The notes: generated by a model not told the origin, from the letters alone. A DNA stretch of 64,000 bases from Cryptomeria japonica (GCF_030272615.1 NC_081409.1:646072468-646136467), one strand, 5' to 3'; counted from the stretch's first letter, positions 22,072 to 34,293 are shown. Program-made: numbers and translations.

Positions 22072-24335
22072 CTAACCATATCCATTGCACTGATAGAAGA
22101 CAACATTCATATCATAGAGTGTATTAAATGGATATCTACTTTCATAAATCATAGGGGGCTTATTTATTAATCTACAGTCAGTCATTCTATGCCCGAACTT
22201 GTTACATAGGTAATAGTAACCGTGAAAGTTTAAAACATACCGGTTAGGTAGCATTGGTCCTGAATGGAACTGCCTCATCGAGGGTCTTCCCTTCATGTTG
22301 TTGAAACTAGTGAAACCTTCATGATCAACCCTTGCGTTTCTCCTTGGATCTGCATGTTGATACAAGAAGTGTGGCCTCCAGTTCATTTATGTATACTGAT
22401 TTGAGTGGCACTTTCCAACAGCATCTGTATATGTCTTTTTACCGATATCCTTGCCTATAGTGAAAGTCTTCTTTTCTTCACCTTCAAAAGAAGTGGTGAA
22501 CTTTATTTCTTTTCCACATTTATCTTTTTGGGTTGAACTTTGACCTACTTCAAAGCCTAAACCACTAGTGTCTAAAACATACCGGTTAGGTAGCATTGGT
22601 CCTGAATGGAACTGCCTCATCAAGGGTCTTCCCTTCATGTTGTTGAAACTAGTGAAACCTTCATGATCAACCCTTGCGTTTCTCCTTGGATCTGCATGTT
22701 GATACAAGAAGTGTGGCCTCCAGTTCATTTATGTATACTGATTTGAGTGGCACTTTCCAATAGCATCTGTATATGTCTTTTTACCGATATCCTTGCCTAT
22801 AGTGAAAGTCTTCTTTTCTTCACCTTCAAAAGAAGTGGTGAACTTTATTTCTTTTCCACATTTATCTTTTTGGGTTGAACTTTGACCTACTTCAAAGCCT
22901 AAACCACCAGTGTCTTTGGATTGCTTCTATTTTCTCAGCATATTGTCTAAGGCCTCAGTGCTTCCTTCATATTTGCTCCTTATTTTTATTTCTTCCTTAG
23001 TTTCTTCAAGCTCCTTTCTAAGCTTCACTATCTCTACTTCCAACTCTTCATACTCCTTTTCCTTCTTTGTCAGATCAGAGGATGTAGCTTCACATATCCT
23101 CTTCATTTCTTCCAGCTGCAATTTCAAGTTAGATATAACTTGACTGGACTCATCCAGGGATTGCTTCAAGAGATCTTGTTCATCTATTGCAGCAACCTTG
23201 ACCTTTTTGAGTTCTCTTCTTGTTTTTCTTAGTTTCTAAAGAGCACTGATAATTTCCCCTTCCAAGTCCACTTCAACCTCAATATCCTCCTCTTCCTCAT
23301 CTTCATCAACTGGTTCACCAAGTGCCATGAAGAGATTGGCTTTTCTATCATTCTTGAGGTAATAATCTTCTGATGCATATTCTTCATCTGTTGTATCATC
23401 CTCAATAGTATATAGAGTGTTCTGATTCAAGTAGCTTCTCCTTCCTTGCCAATAGTTATTTCTTTCTCTATCTTTACCAGCAAATTTTTTGAACTCTCTT
23501 GACTCATCTCCACTGGTTTCTTTGTGAGAAAAATTAGTAGCAAAGTGTCCAACGTTCCCACAATTGAAACATTTAAGTGGTAGCTTTCCTTTATACCAAC
23601 TAGATCCTCTTTTGAGATTCCTGACAATGTTTGCTACTTTTGTATCAGAATATTCACTGGATTATTTATGAGTAGTTGCTTCTTGCCCCTTTTTGGTGAT
23701 GTTGAATGTTGATTCTCTCCTTAAGGAAGTGTCACCGGTTGTTCTCATCTCATACGCTGTCAATGAGCCAAATAACTCATCCACTGTAAAGGTATTCAGG
23801 TCCTTGGCTTCTTCTATGGTAGACACCTTTGTATCTTACGTGGGTGTGAGAGATCTAAGTACATTCTTGACAAGAGTCTCATTTGCAAACTCTTCACCAA
23901 GTCCTATGATGGTGTTCACAGTTTCATCAAATCTCTGAAGATAGTCTGCAACCTTTTCATCATCTTTCATCTTGATGCTTTCAAGTTGGCCGTTAGTGCT
24001 TGCAGCTTGGCCTCTTTGATTTTTGTATCTCCTTCAAACAACCTCTACAATTTATCCCAAGTCTCCTTTGCTGAAACATAGTGCATGACTTTGACAAACT
24101 CATTATCTCACAACCCACTCAACATAGCATGTTTGGCCTTTGCATTGGTCTCATATTCCTTTTTGGCATCTGGATCAATGGGAGGAACACTAGGAACAAC
24201 ATAACCATTCTTGATAGACATCCACACATAAAAACCCAGAGAGGAAATGTAGGTCTCCATTATTCTTCTCTAGAAGGCATAATTAAAACCATTAATCATG
24301 TGGGCCTTAGAGGAAGCAGACTCATTTCTTTTCAT
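22072..24335 (-). pseudogene. Copia B first copy: gag with coiled coil
   Basis: The ATG at about 24335 lies 53 bases inside the primer-binding site. Domains leftward: N-terminal gag (decayed, several shifts), a knuckle CFNCGNVGHFATNF near 23575-23530 in which the last Cys has become Phe, an acidic linker (DEDEEEEDIEVEVD, 23310), a coiled coil starting LDESSQVISNL (23160), EALDNMLRK near 22935, and a second, CNKFGHRMTDC-like motif near 22190. Inside lies an in-frame 342-bp tandem duplication (22231-22914). Sirevirus gags are known for this coiled coil. The sister copy at 14264-16943 lacks the duplication. Confidence 0.85.
22231..22914 (-). repeat. In-frame 342-bp tandem duplication in gag
   Basis: Units 22231-22572 and 22573-22914 differ at about three positions. 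The length is 114 codons, so the frame is kept. The unit runs from the stretch encoding PNRYVL back to the GLGFEVGQSSTQ segment and does not include the zinc knuckles. Confidence 0.9.
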
Positions 24336-24387
24336 TGTGTTCAAAGTCCAGAATCTACCCAAGGTTTAATGATAACTAGGAACCTAG

Positions 24388-24400
24388 GCTCTGATACCAA
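24388..24400 (-). other. Primer-binding site of copia B first copy
   Basis: GCTCTGATACCAA on the plus strand, the exact complement of TTGGTATCAGAGC. This is the usual initiator methionine tRNA primer site of plant copia elements. It lies one base from the LTR boundary. Confidence 0.88.
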
Positions 24401-24401
24401 C

Positions 24402-24859
24402 TGTTGAACATAGAGCACCACTGAGAGGGGGGTGAATCAGTGGTTCCTAAACTATTTTATTTACAAAGCAACTTCAAAATACCATTTAATCACTTAAGCA
24501 CTAAAATAATCAAACCAGTAAAGAAAGAAGTAAATCCAAAGAGATCAATCACACAAATGCAACTCACAACACCAGATGTATGAGGAAATCCTGATGTGGG
24601 AAAAACCTCAGTGAGAAAAGATGCTGGAAACTACTGCTCCAATCCAGCCTCACACATAAAACACTGAATTACAAAGATTTAGGGCACCAACCCAAGGAGC
24701 ACCAACCCCTGCACCAAGCTCCAACTTGGCAATGCATATTGAAATACAATTTAAATATAGTTAAGGCTTCTTATTGCAAATGAATCTTGCAACTCTTGAT
24801 TAAATATTCTACTGCCAGTTGACAATCTCCTCTCCTCCATTGAATCTCCATTTAGTCTC

Positions 24860-24897
<38 letters not shown>

Positions 24898-26027
24898 TAG
24901 AGTCTCACAACTCACCATGTCATACTTGAATGTTGCCTGCTCTACCACACCTTGCCGATTTAGCTTAACTATGAAACTATAGTTATATCGATACTCAATC
25001 ACTATCAATTAAACCCTCTCACTTATATGCTTGCTCACTTACTTTGCAACTTTCTTTGAATTCATTCTAAGGCTAACAATTCTTCTTTGCACTTAATCTT
25101 TGTTTTCTCTTCTTCTTTTCCGCAGCATCATCTTTCTCTATCTCGATCTCCTCTATTTATCATCATGATTTCCCACCAAGAATACATTCAAACACTGAGC
25201 GATTAGGGTTTCCTTTACCCAACATAATCTTCCTGAGATCTGATCCAACCTATCTTGGATTGATCACTTGTACTTCAGGAATGCATCTATACATGGTTTC
25301 CATTATCCAACGCATACTTGCTAAGGATAGAAATCACATACAAGATTTCCTGCCTTGAAATATGTCGACTCATAAAACAATTCAATTGTTTCATTTTCGA
25401 GGTCTTCTTGCAATCGGATTTCCTTTGCATTGATCCAGGCACCAACTACTCCTTGATCTCCTCTATCATTTTTTCTTCCTCGAGTTGCATTAGTCAATTA
25501 CAATCCCATGATTTGTGGTTGTTTCATTTATGTTGACTAACAGTTTCACCAACTGTATCAATGGTGGCTTTATTGACCTCTGCATATTTTCTACCTCAGC
25601 TCCACATGGCATCACCATGGTCAATTACACAGCTCACCAACACACACTCGGTCCATACTTGAACATTCAAAAAACTCATACCAGTACTCACCTTTATCGG
25701 TGAGGCCTTCTTCTTCTGCTAACCAACAATGCACACTATACGAATAACACATCTTCACCTCCAGTGATTTTTGATAGCTTTAACATTTTGCCTCTTCATC
25801 ATAAACATGCAGCCAATCTCCAGATCAATTTATTCCTCTACCGATTACCACTCAACATACTTAGCACACACACAGCCTTCATCCTATTTTCTACCTTACC
25901 TATAATCCTTCCTTCTGTCTGCTTACTCTCATGTGTATTACCATCATATAGGTCACTTCTTCTTTCTTGATGGTGACCTTGCCAAATCAGTTGACATTAA
26001 TGACAACTTAATGCCAAAATGCCAACA
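24402..26027 (-). repeat. 5' LTR of the copia B array (1626 bp)
   Basis: On the element strand it starts TGTTGGCATTTTGG at 26027 and ends TGTTCAACA at 24402. It aligns with 17010-18680 apart from a shorter minisatellite and a longer microsatellite. The flank at 26028 is CATAA, continuing as gypsy 2 LTR. Confidence 0.88.
24858..24897 (+). repeat. Compound (CT)n(CA)n microsatellite
   Basis: About ten CT followed by about ten CA units inside the copia B 5' LTR. The middle LTR has a shorter, CT-only version near 17545-17560. Confidence 0.9.
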
Positions 26028-26224
26028 CATAACATCCTTAATTCATTCAGAATTGAATCTATCATCTTCTTATGGAGATTGGATCTAGTGAATTACCCCT
26101 TATCTCCCTAATGTAATGGTGAAAAGTTATTGAAGGATAATCAATAGTGAAACTCTCATCTCTCTTTGAGGGAAAGGGTTAGTTTTCCTCTTGATCTATC
26201 ACTCATCATTTTCCCACCATCACA
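26028..26224 (+). repeat. Gypsy 2 5' LTR, last 197 bp
   Basis: Aligns without gaps to 49851-50047 with roughly 7% difference, both ending CCACCATCACA. It resumes directly after the copia B LTR. Confidence 0.85.
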
Positions 26225-27450
26225 TTTTGGTGAACCCAAAGTCTTGCATGCTATCCTTTGAATAAAATTTCATATTTTTCATTTACATGTTTCAATTTTT
26301 TGCAAACTTAGTGGTTAATTCATTAAAAAACCTAGTTTTTTAATTTAAAATTGAACTTGTGATTTGTAAAAATTGTCTGTGTTTGTCTTAGATCTGAAAA
26401 TTGCTGTGTTTGTCAAATTCAATTTCCTCATTGTCTTCTTCAATTTACAATTAAAATTTACAAAATTAAGAGGTTACTTGTTAAAGCCCTAATTTTCAAA
26501 AATCGTATTGCACTTGTGCAAAAAATAAATAAATTGGATTTTCCTTTAATTTTCATATTTCTTATTGTTCTCAGATTTGTTTTCAGTTCTACAATTCGAA
26601 TTTTTCTGTTTCCCCCCTTTTCCTCAAAATTCAAAATTCAAAATTAAGTGGTTAGGTCATCAAACCCTAGTTTTTAAAATTAATTGGATATTGTGTGAAT
26701 TTCAAATCAATTTCAGTTACATTCAGATTTCTAAACATTTTCCAAGGTGTCCCTACCCATTAGGTTTGACCCTTTTCAAAATTGTAATCCAATTCCTCTT
26801 TTTCTTCAAAACCCTAATAAGGTCCTATTTCCACCTTTGTGTCTTCATTTTGCCCATCTAGAGATCGTAAAATTCACCAATTTTTGGGGGTTAGCTTTAA
26901 AATCATCGTAATATCCATCCCTGAAAAATTTCAAAAAAAGTTGGTCGGACCATGTGCATTCCCGCCATAGTCCTCAATTTTTTTCCTGAAATTTTGGGAG
27001 ACTATTATGAATGTATTTAGTAGCTTAAATCCAAAATATTGGCTGATTTTATTGATTTTTGAATCCTCTAGAATCGAAAATACCTTCAAAATTCAACATT
27101 TCAACTTTCAAGAAAATTTTTAAAATTAAGAGCTTAATTATTGTCTACCCTAATTTTTAAAAATCTAATTTTAAAATTAAGTGGTACTCCCTTGGCCCTA
27201 ATTTTAAAATTCTAGTTTCCTTTCATTTTTGGAAATTGTGTCATTATCTTCTTCTAACAAAGTTCAAATTGTGTAATCATTATTTTTTAAAATTTTGCAT
27301 GGCTCAACTTTTTTGCAAGCTTTGTCCTACAATTCAAAATTCAAATTTTCCCTCTAGTGCATGATTTTTACTACTATTAGTCCTACCTATCCTATTCCCA
27401 TTAGATAAATTAATCGAATTAAGGCTTCCCAAGGTTTAATTATAGAGGAG
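26225..27450 (+). other. Gypsy 2 primer-binding region and long leader
   Basis: TGGTGAACCCAAAG at 26228-26241 is in the primer-binding position; the tRNA is not identified. The 1.2-kb AT-rich leader repeats a block of the form AAAATTAAG-GGTTA followed by CCCTAATTTTTAAAA near 26305, 26460, 26640, 27120 and 27172. It also contains GTTGGTCGGACCATG (26938), shared with the gypsy 1 LTR. The 98-codon frame at 26565 is Phe/Lys-rich by composition and not credible. Confidence 0.55.
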
Positions 27451-29289
27451 ATGGAGCGTAATTTGGGTGACTTCTTTAATCAGGATCATGCTAATTCTTC
27501 CCATCCTAATCATGTGCCTATTCACCCCTTTCATGGATCTCATGATGAAGAAGAAGCTTTAACTAGGGTTTCTTTAGATCAACTTTCAACGTTGGACAAC
27601 CAATTTGATAGCTTTCAGCAATGGATGTCCCAAGAATACCCTAATAGTGAAGCTCTTTTGTTAATTGAAGGTCTTAAACGCATGCTTCAAAGTAATAAGA
27701 ATGAAATTGATATATTGCATGACATTGTACATATTTTTGACTCTAATATCATGCCCATCAAGAGTTGTGTTGAAACCCTAGGTTACTCACAACCTTCAAC
27801 ACAAGTCAATTCCTATATTCCTTTGACCAATCCTATGACTAGTATTCCTACATTCACATCTAACATCATGGCTACTTCAACTCAAAATGTCATTCCTACA
27901 ACCATAGGTCATGGGGGAAACCCCTCTTCTTCATTTAATCCTCCATTGTTACCTATGTCTTCCATAAGTGTTCCTACTATTCCTCAACAAATCAGTATGA
28001 CACAAGGGGGCAATTCCTTCAACAATTTTATTCCTCCTTTAAGTGTCCCTTTTCCTACCCAATCATCACCTATGCCTACTTATCATAATGTCCCACCACT
28101 TTATTCTTAGTCCATGCCTTCTTTAAACAACATCACACTACCTTCTGAATCACTTATGTCTAACATGAATTCTTCAACCAAAATGACAATCAACATCTTG
28201 CCCAAATTGTGTCTTCCTTACAACAACACATTGCTTCCATGAGTCAATCCAAGTTTAGTGTGCCCATCTTTGATGTTGTGAGCCCACTTTCTGTTGATAT
28301 TGTTAAAGTCATGCCACCTAAACATGTTGAGATCCCTCAATTAGAACTCTATAATGGAAAACGTGATCCTCTTACGCATGTTAAAACATTTCAAACCTTG
28401 TGTATTGATTTTGCTTATGATCAACGATTGCTTGCAAAACTGTTTACAAGAACATTAAGAGATGAGGATTTACAATGGTATTGCTCTCTGCCTTCTTATT
28501 CTATCACTTCCTTTCAACAACTTGCAAATGATTTCATCCAACAATTTCAAAACAACATTGGTCCTAAAATCACTTTGACTGATTTAATGCATTGTAAACA
28601 AGGTGTTAAAGAGAAAGTGACCGATTTCATTGTTAGATATAAGCATTTGTGTGCTCAAATTTATTTTCATGTACCTGACAATGATATTCAAATAATTTTC
28701 ATTTCTAATCTGCAAAAAGATATGAGGGAAAAGCTTCTTTTGTCTGAGTTTACTTCATTTCCGTAGTTGTGTGCAACACTCCACAATTGTCAACTGGTTG
28801 TGAGTCAAATGGAGCAATACACTCCTATGGCTTCGAGTGATAAGGGGGAGAGTGTTCAACAATCATTTGCAAAGTTCAAACCAACAAAAAGCTTCATCAA
28901 GTTCAATGATCTAATCAACAACAACCATGTGAATGCTACAACAGTTGTGCCTCTTATTTCTAAATTTTTCCAAACAAAAAGACAGTTTACTCCTTTGAAT
29001 GAATCTTTGCATAGTATTATGTCTCAGTTATTGCATAGAAATGTTACCAAATTAACTTCCTCCTATAAAACAAGTTGATCCTTCCAAACTTGCATCTCCT
29101 CATTTTAATAACAATTCCTTTTTCCAATTTCATCGTCAACCTAGTCATGATACTAAGAATTTTTTTGCATTGAAACATAAGGTTCAAGACTTGATAGATA
29201 ATAATACTATATCTGTGGTAGGTGTGAATGATAAAGGAAATCAATGAGTTGCTCCTCCTAATCAAAATATTAAGATTTTCAGTGATCCC
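27451..29289 (+). pseudogene. Gypsy 2 gag
   Basis: ATG at 27451 opens 219 codons: an N-terminal helical part, then Pro/Ser/Thr-rich sequence, with a stop at 28108 and a shift. The capsid domain is in the frame starting at 28209: VEIPQLELYNGKRDPLTHV, later LRDEDLQWYCSLP, ITSFQQLANDFIQQF and VTDFIVRYKHL, the classic retrotransposon gag core. A TAG at 28764 is followed by in-frame continuation to 29078. Near 29100-29200 FHRQPSHDTKNFFALKHKV resembles the Cys/His motif of gypsy gags, but the cysteines are replaced. It would form the particle shell. Neutral decay is plain, yet the CA core is nearly uninterrupted. Confidence 0.85.
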
Positions 29290-29880
29290 TTGCCATTACA
29301 TACCTCTAATATTATTGAGATTGCACCTAGTTCTCTCTCTTTTGAAACACTCATCTATATGGATACAAACTTGGTTAACATGGTAGAAACAAAAGATTCA
29401 CCTAAGGATCCCTGTATTACATTTGACCCTAATGAGACCATTAGATCACCCGATGGCCCTTTATACATAGCTGCAAAGGTTAAGGATATCCTTTGTTGTG
29501 GTGCCCTGATTGATCCCTCTTGCATGGTTAATGTCATAACTAAAGAGTATATTTTTACTTTATGATTGCATAAAAAATTATATGATGTTTCTAATGTAGT
29601 TGTGAAGTTATTTGATGTCTTCTCTTGTCCTACCATTGGTTCTATCACCCTTCTTGTGAAAGTCCATACTAAATCTATGGATGTTGACTTTGTTATCATA
29701 CCTTCTTCTAAGCAATTCCATGTAAAGTTGGGTTATCCTTGGCTATATTCAATGAAGGCTATTGCTTCTCCAATCCACAAGTGTCTAAAATTCCCTAACA
29801 ATAAAGAAATCCTAACTGTGAACCATATCTTATTTTGTCCATCTGAAAGAAGCCCTGGTGTTCCTATTGATCTCTTTTGA
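29290..29880 (+). pseudogene. Gypsy 2 protease region
   Basis: One frame with a single TGA at 29563. The motif GALIDPSCMVNVI near 29500 stands where plant gypsy proteases have a D-(T/P/N)-G-(S/A) active site; here DPS, so the glycine is lost. Downstream are PTIGSITL and VKLGYPWLYSMKAIASPIHK, a conserved retropepsin C-terminal flap-to-LGYPWL segment. The altered active site suggests that the enzyme is dead. Confidence 0.75.
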
Positions 29881-29952
29881 CCTACATAATTTCAATCTCT
29901 TTCCTCAAGGAGTGATGCTCTTTTTTAATCCTATCAAAAATGGAAGAATGAT

Positions 29953-30816
29953 ATGATTTTATCCTTAAGTCAATCTAGATCACCAACACTTGACACTCCT
30001 ATTATTCTTCAAGGTGAGGTTCTTCCCCTCTTGGATAGAACTAATCTCCCTCCTAAGAAAAATTGTCCACCTACTCCTATGGATGTGACTTTACCTTCTC
30101 TTAAGGAGAACCACAATATTATTCCTAAGGTTAGACCTATCCCTCCTCCCCATGATGGAATTGGTCTCTTTCCTACACCTAATATTCCTCCTTTCTATGG
30201 GACAATACCACCTCCTTCTTCTTATCAAGAGAAGAGGCTTGCTTCTCCTATTGTTCAACCAAAAATACCTCAACATAAACCTTCCACTATAAAAGAGAAA
30301 TTCGTTCCTCCTTCTTCAAGTATTCCTCCTCCTTCTCAACATTCCACAAAGACTCAACAGAATCATTATGTGGGAGAATGCTGATGAAGATGTCATGTTC
30401 GAGCTCGTGAATCTATCCCTCAAAATACTCAGTCTCCCTAGACTCCAATAGTTGACATGACTCCCTTTTCTCCTAAGCAAGATGTTTAACCAACATATCA
30501 AAATCCTAAGTTGCATAAAACATGTGATGGTTTTACTCCTATCCGTGTTCTTTCTCCTCTTGCTTTAAAATTTGATGAAGAAATGAGTGAAAATGTTATT
30601 CATCATGGCAATACAACTCCTAATGCTTTTGACAGTCAACATGAATATATTGATGTGGATAAACATTTACAAGATGAGTTTTCACAAACTTTAATACTAG
30701 CTCCTAGACTCAAAAAAATTGACTTACCACATGAGCATAGTCCTTGTTTAGATCTTGTGATAGCTCCATTTGATGGTCTCAATGTCGCTCCTCTGGAATG
30801 TTTCTCACCTTCCTGA
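29953..30816 (+). pseudogene. Gypsy 2 proline-rich tail, no pol
   Basis: Proline-rich (29953-30384, many PPP/PPS runs), then a second piece (30511-30816) of acidic mixed sequence. No RT, RNase H or integrase motif occurs before the 3' non-coding region. The element is therefore gag-pro only, by deletion or by origin, and would need enzymes from a relative. Confidence 0.55.
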
Positions 30817-31613
30817 AATAGTGATCAGCAATATCGGGAGGCGGATGTCATGCTAGATTAGCAATATTGGCACCACAGATCTTTCTCCCTCTCCTTTCTT
30901 TCTCTTTTGTGACCATTCTTCTATGTGTATCCCTATTCTTCTATTGTTCCCTTAATCTCTACTTAGGGACGATGCAAAACATTGAGATCTTCTCTAGGTC
31001 TCTTTCATGTTGACTCAAAACACATCCTCTCTTTCCTTTCTTCTAAGGTAGTGTCCTTCTTTGGGGAATGAAGATTACTATATGCATATACATACATGAT
31101 ATACATGAGTTATCATACAACATACTGACCCCGAGGAAAGCGACACTACCTTGTATTTTGTGTTCATTATCCTTGGGTTTATATCTCAATTGGGGGATAA
31201 ATCCTTGTGATAATGTGCTCCCTTTCTTCTATTTCTCTTGGGCATATCTTACCTTAAAGAAATTTCTCTCGATAAGGTGCGTGTGATCGCTTTAACTTGG
31301 GGACATACACTCTGCTCATACTTTCCTTCTTGCAATACTTAGAATTACTTAGGGAACTTTGCTTTGCTTTGTAATCTTTAGTATCCTTGCTTTCATGACT
31401 CATAGTAAAGGGAACTTTGCTACTTGCAGTCATGGTTCTCCCCTTCTTGATCTTCCCTTTTACTTTGTCAATCGAAGTTGTAAGATCCTAAGTCCACTAG
31501 GGGCTTAGTGCATCTTGCCTCCTTAACATGGTGAAAGTCATTCAATCTTGTTTCCTTGTACTTTACCAGCATTATCAGTATACGCTTATACTCCCGATAA
31601 AGTGGGGGATAAA
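30817..31613 (+). other. Gypsy 2 3' non-coding region and polypurine tract
   Basis: Pyrimidine-rich non-coding DNA. AAAGTGGGGGATAAA at 31599-31613 directly precedes the LTR start TGTAGTATC at 31614 and is the likely plus-strand primer. A related AATTGGGGGATAAA lies at 31189-31202. Confidence 0.7.
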
Positions 31614-31761
31614 TGTAGTATCATAAAATTGTGACCCTAGCCATTTATGACTGCATTAGAGTCCTCATGCATGCGAACTCAAATCCTCTAGCCTGATCAG
31701 AGACCGGAGAGTGCTCAGCTTGTGAAAAATATTTCTTCCTTGGCCTCTGCATCACTCTGTC
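31614..31761 (+). repeat. Gypsy 2 3' LTR, first part
   Basis: 148 bp from TGTAGTATC to the copia C insertion point. It ends with CTGTC (31757-31761), the target duplication. The LTR continues at 49110. Confidence 0.8.
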
Positions 31762-33262
31762 TGTTGGTATTATAACAGACAATAAGAGATTGTTGGCATT
31801 TCAATTAGGATATTGAGAAGGTTGTTGATAATTATGGATATAACTGATTAAGGATGTGTACTGTCTTCACAATATTATTTTGTCATTGATGTCAAGAAAT
31901 TGATTTTCTGATTTAGTAGGATGTTGCCATATCTTAAGAAGTATGTTTTGAAGAGAATAAAGATGTCGGTAAAAGACACAGAAATAATGTGATGAATAAG
32001 GGGAGGAATAAGTTATTCAATGGGCAACTATTACCAAGGTAGACAATGATGAGATCATGTTGTTTAGATTGTTTTGATATCCTACATATGCTATTGTTTG
32101 TAAGGTTAATACTATACTATGTTACCGAGCAAGGAACCTAGTCGGTAAAACCTAAGGAAGTTAGTCAGTAAACCCTAAGGTTATCGCTATCGGTTAATGA
32201 AGGCGGAATGTCTACCGAGTGAAGTTTAGTATTTACCGAGTTACAACCGAGTAATAATAGAATGAATTGGATGTATACATGCATTATTTAATGATGGAAG
32301 GTGATGAGCTGGATATGATTAAATGATTGATACAACATGTATGAAGTTTGTTAAGGAACTATGGCAATGGAAGATCGGTAGGAAGATCTACAAGTCAGAT
32401 TAAACCGCAATACCCTAGCACAAGTTCCAAAGTGAGGTAAAAAGTATTCCGATCGAAGGATACATTGAACCTAGTCAAGATTGAAGATCTGATGGCTATG
32501 ATTGATCATGGGAAATGTGATCAAAGAGATTAAGCGATTAGCAAATTGTTTATAAGTAAGGAACTATTGATAAACAAAGCATGCGGGCAAGTGTAAGAAC
32601 ATGGATGCTACATAGTGATTACCAAGCACAGAAGCTTGAAGACCTATTTGAATAACTGAGTAAGGAGCCCAGTAGATGGACAAGATAAGTCCTATGACTA
32701 GATTGTATTGAGAAAATAAGAATCTACTTTAGCATTTTAGATGCAAAGCTACAGACATACTCATTACTATTGTTTATTTGTAATTGATAGAAAATCTCTT
32801 AACTGAGTGGACTTAACAGTCTTATTTGTAAATCCTCTAGCAAGGTGACATTTTGATTGAGTGTTTGAAACCCTTTAACAAGGTCACCTCTAATAGGGTG
32901 AAGATCCTAACAGATCTGAGGGAAATCCCTTAACCGAGTCACATCTAGCAATGTGTTTGTAATCTTTAACAGGATTTTCTTTTAACCGAGCATACTCTAG
33001 AAGAGTATATTTCTTAGTGGGTTCAAAATCCCACAATGGTTTTTCCCTATTTGGGTTTCCACGTTAAATCTAGTGTTATGAGTGTTGTTATGATTATGTG
33101 TTCTTAAGGTTGCATGTTTTACAGTTTTGATTACATATATCTATTTAAGCTACCAAGGCTGAATCTGTTGAATATATTGAAGATTAAGTTTGTATGATTC
33201 ACCCCCCCCTCTCATCTTGTTAGCTTGGCATCTGTACTTAACAATTAGTATCATAACTATCA
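31762..33262 (+). repeat. 5' LTR of copia C (1501 bp)
   Basis: TGTTGGTATTATAACAG to TCATAACTATCA. It matches 37883-38046 plus 47747-49109 throughout at a few percent divergence. TTTTTCCCTATTTGGGTTTC near 33040 is the same block found in LTRs D, E and B. A TATAAG lies at 32551. Confidence 0.9.
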
Positions 33263-33264
33263 AT

Positions 33265-33276
33265 TGGTATCAAAGC
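33265..33276 (+). other. Primer-binding site of copia C
   Basis: TGGTATCAAAGC two bases after the LTR; one mismatch from the iMet-type TGGTATCAGAGC. Confidence 0.85.
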
Positions 33277-33327
33277 TTTGGACTCTGGAAGAAAAATTTT
33301 AAAGGTACTTGAGGAAAAGATCCAAAG

Positions 33328-34293
33328 ATGTATAAGAGGGATGCACCAAAGCTGAACAAGTCAAGCTTCTCTACATGGCAGAAAAGGATGAAGTTGCACC
33401 TATCAGGAGTTGGAGAATATGTTGTATATTATCTGGAGAATTATTTCATTACACCTAGCACCTATCCATTGACAATGGAAGAGATAAAGGCAAAGAAAGA
33501 ACATATTAAAGCAATGATTGAAATAACATCTGCATTGACCGACTCAGAGTTTAATGATCTAGAAGGCAGCAATGATGCCAAGGCAATGTGTGACAAGCTC
33601 ATATCTGTGTATGGTGGTGATGAACATGTTCAAAGAGAAAAAGTAGATAGTCTAAGACGACAACTTGAATCCATGAGAATGAATGAAGGTGAGAACATAA
33701 CCCAGTACAGTACAAGGTTAAAAGAGATTGTCAATCAAATCAAAGGAGCAGGAGGAACCATTGAAGAGAAGGATGTCACAAGTAAGTTATTAAGAACCCT
33801 TCTACCAGCTTATGCAATCCGAGTCTCTGCAATCAATGAATTGAGGTCTGTACCCAATATGCTAGTTTCTTTTGATGCTACTATTGGTATGCTACATGCA
33901 TTTGAGTTAAGTAACTTTGATAACAATGGGTCTTCGGTAAATAAAATTGAGTCTGCATTTAGTTCTTTTCATCTTGATGAATCTGATGAATACAATGATA
34001 GAAAGTGTAAGTACTCTGAAGGGAAACACAGTGGAGCAAGTGAAAGATTTTGCAAAAACATGGAGGAGGTACACAAACTTTATGAAGAAATCAAGAAGCA
34101 AGAACAGTTTGAAGCACTATTAGCCAGAAGGCTACCGAGAGGAAAAGATAAGTACAAAGGAAATTTGCCTTTGAAATGTTTTAACTATGATAGAATAGGA
34201 CATGTGGCTTCTAATTGCCCTGACAAAGAATCCAGTGAAAAGAGAGATTACCGAGATGACAGACAAAAAGATAATCATTACAAAGGACACTGA
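33328..34293 (+). pseudogene. Copia C gag
   Basis: ATG at 33328, 65 bases after the LTR. The frame is open for 321 codons. FSTWQKRMKLHL near the N terminus, then the gag capsid core around YGGDEHVQREKVDSLRRQLE and MNEGENITQYSTRLKEIV, FDATIGMLHAFEL, and a nucleocapsid motif CFNYDRIGHVASNC near 34170-34215 in which the second Cys of CX2C is now Tyr. A TGA at 34291 (a CGA-type change) separates it from the protease in the same frame. It lacks the long coiled coil present in copia B gag, so C belongs to a different lineage or a shorter-gag branch. Confidence 0.88.

Larger units (their letters stand above)
14264..26027 (-). mobile_element. Copia B tandem array (two interiors sharing an LTR)
   Basis: Read on the minus strand: LTR (26027-24402), full interior (24401-18681), LTR (18680-17010), second interior cut in gag (17009-14264). 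Each LTR is followed on its left by GCTCTGATAYCAA, the complement of an iMet primer-binding site (24388-24400 and 16996-17008), and the middle LTR is also preceded by a polypurine tract. The middle LTR therefore serves as 3' LTR of one copy and 5' LTR of the next, a product of LTR-LTR recombination. The array sits in the gypsy 2 5' LTR. Confidence 0.8.

Noticed and set aside
24388-24400. tRNA gene fragment
   Set aside because: Only the complement of the 3' end of initiator tRNA beside an LTR, that is a primer-binding site; no cloverleaf.
26565-26861. 98-codon frame in gypsy 2 leader
   Set aside because: Phe/Lys-rich by AT content; overlaps leader repeat blocks; gag has a better start at 27451.
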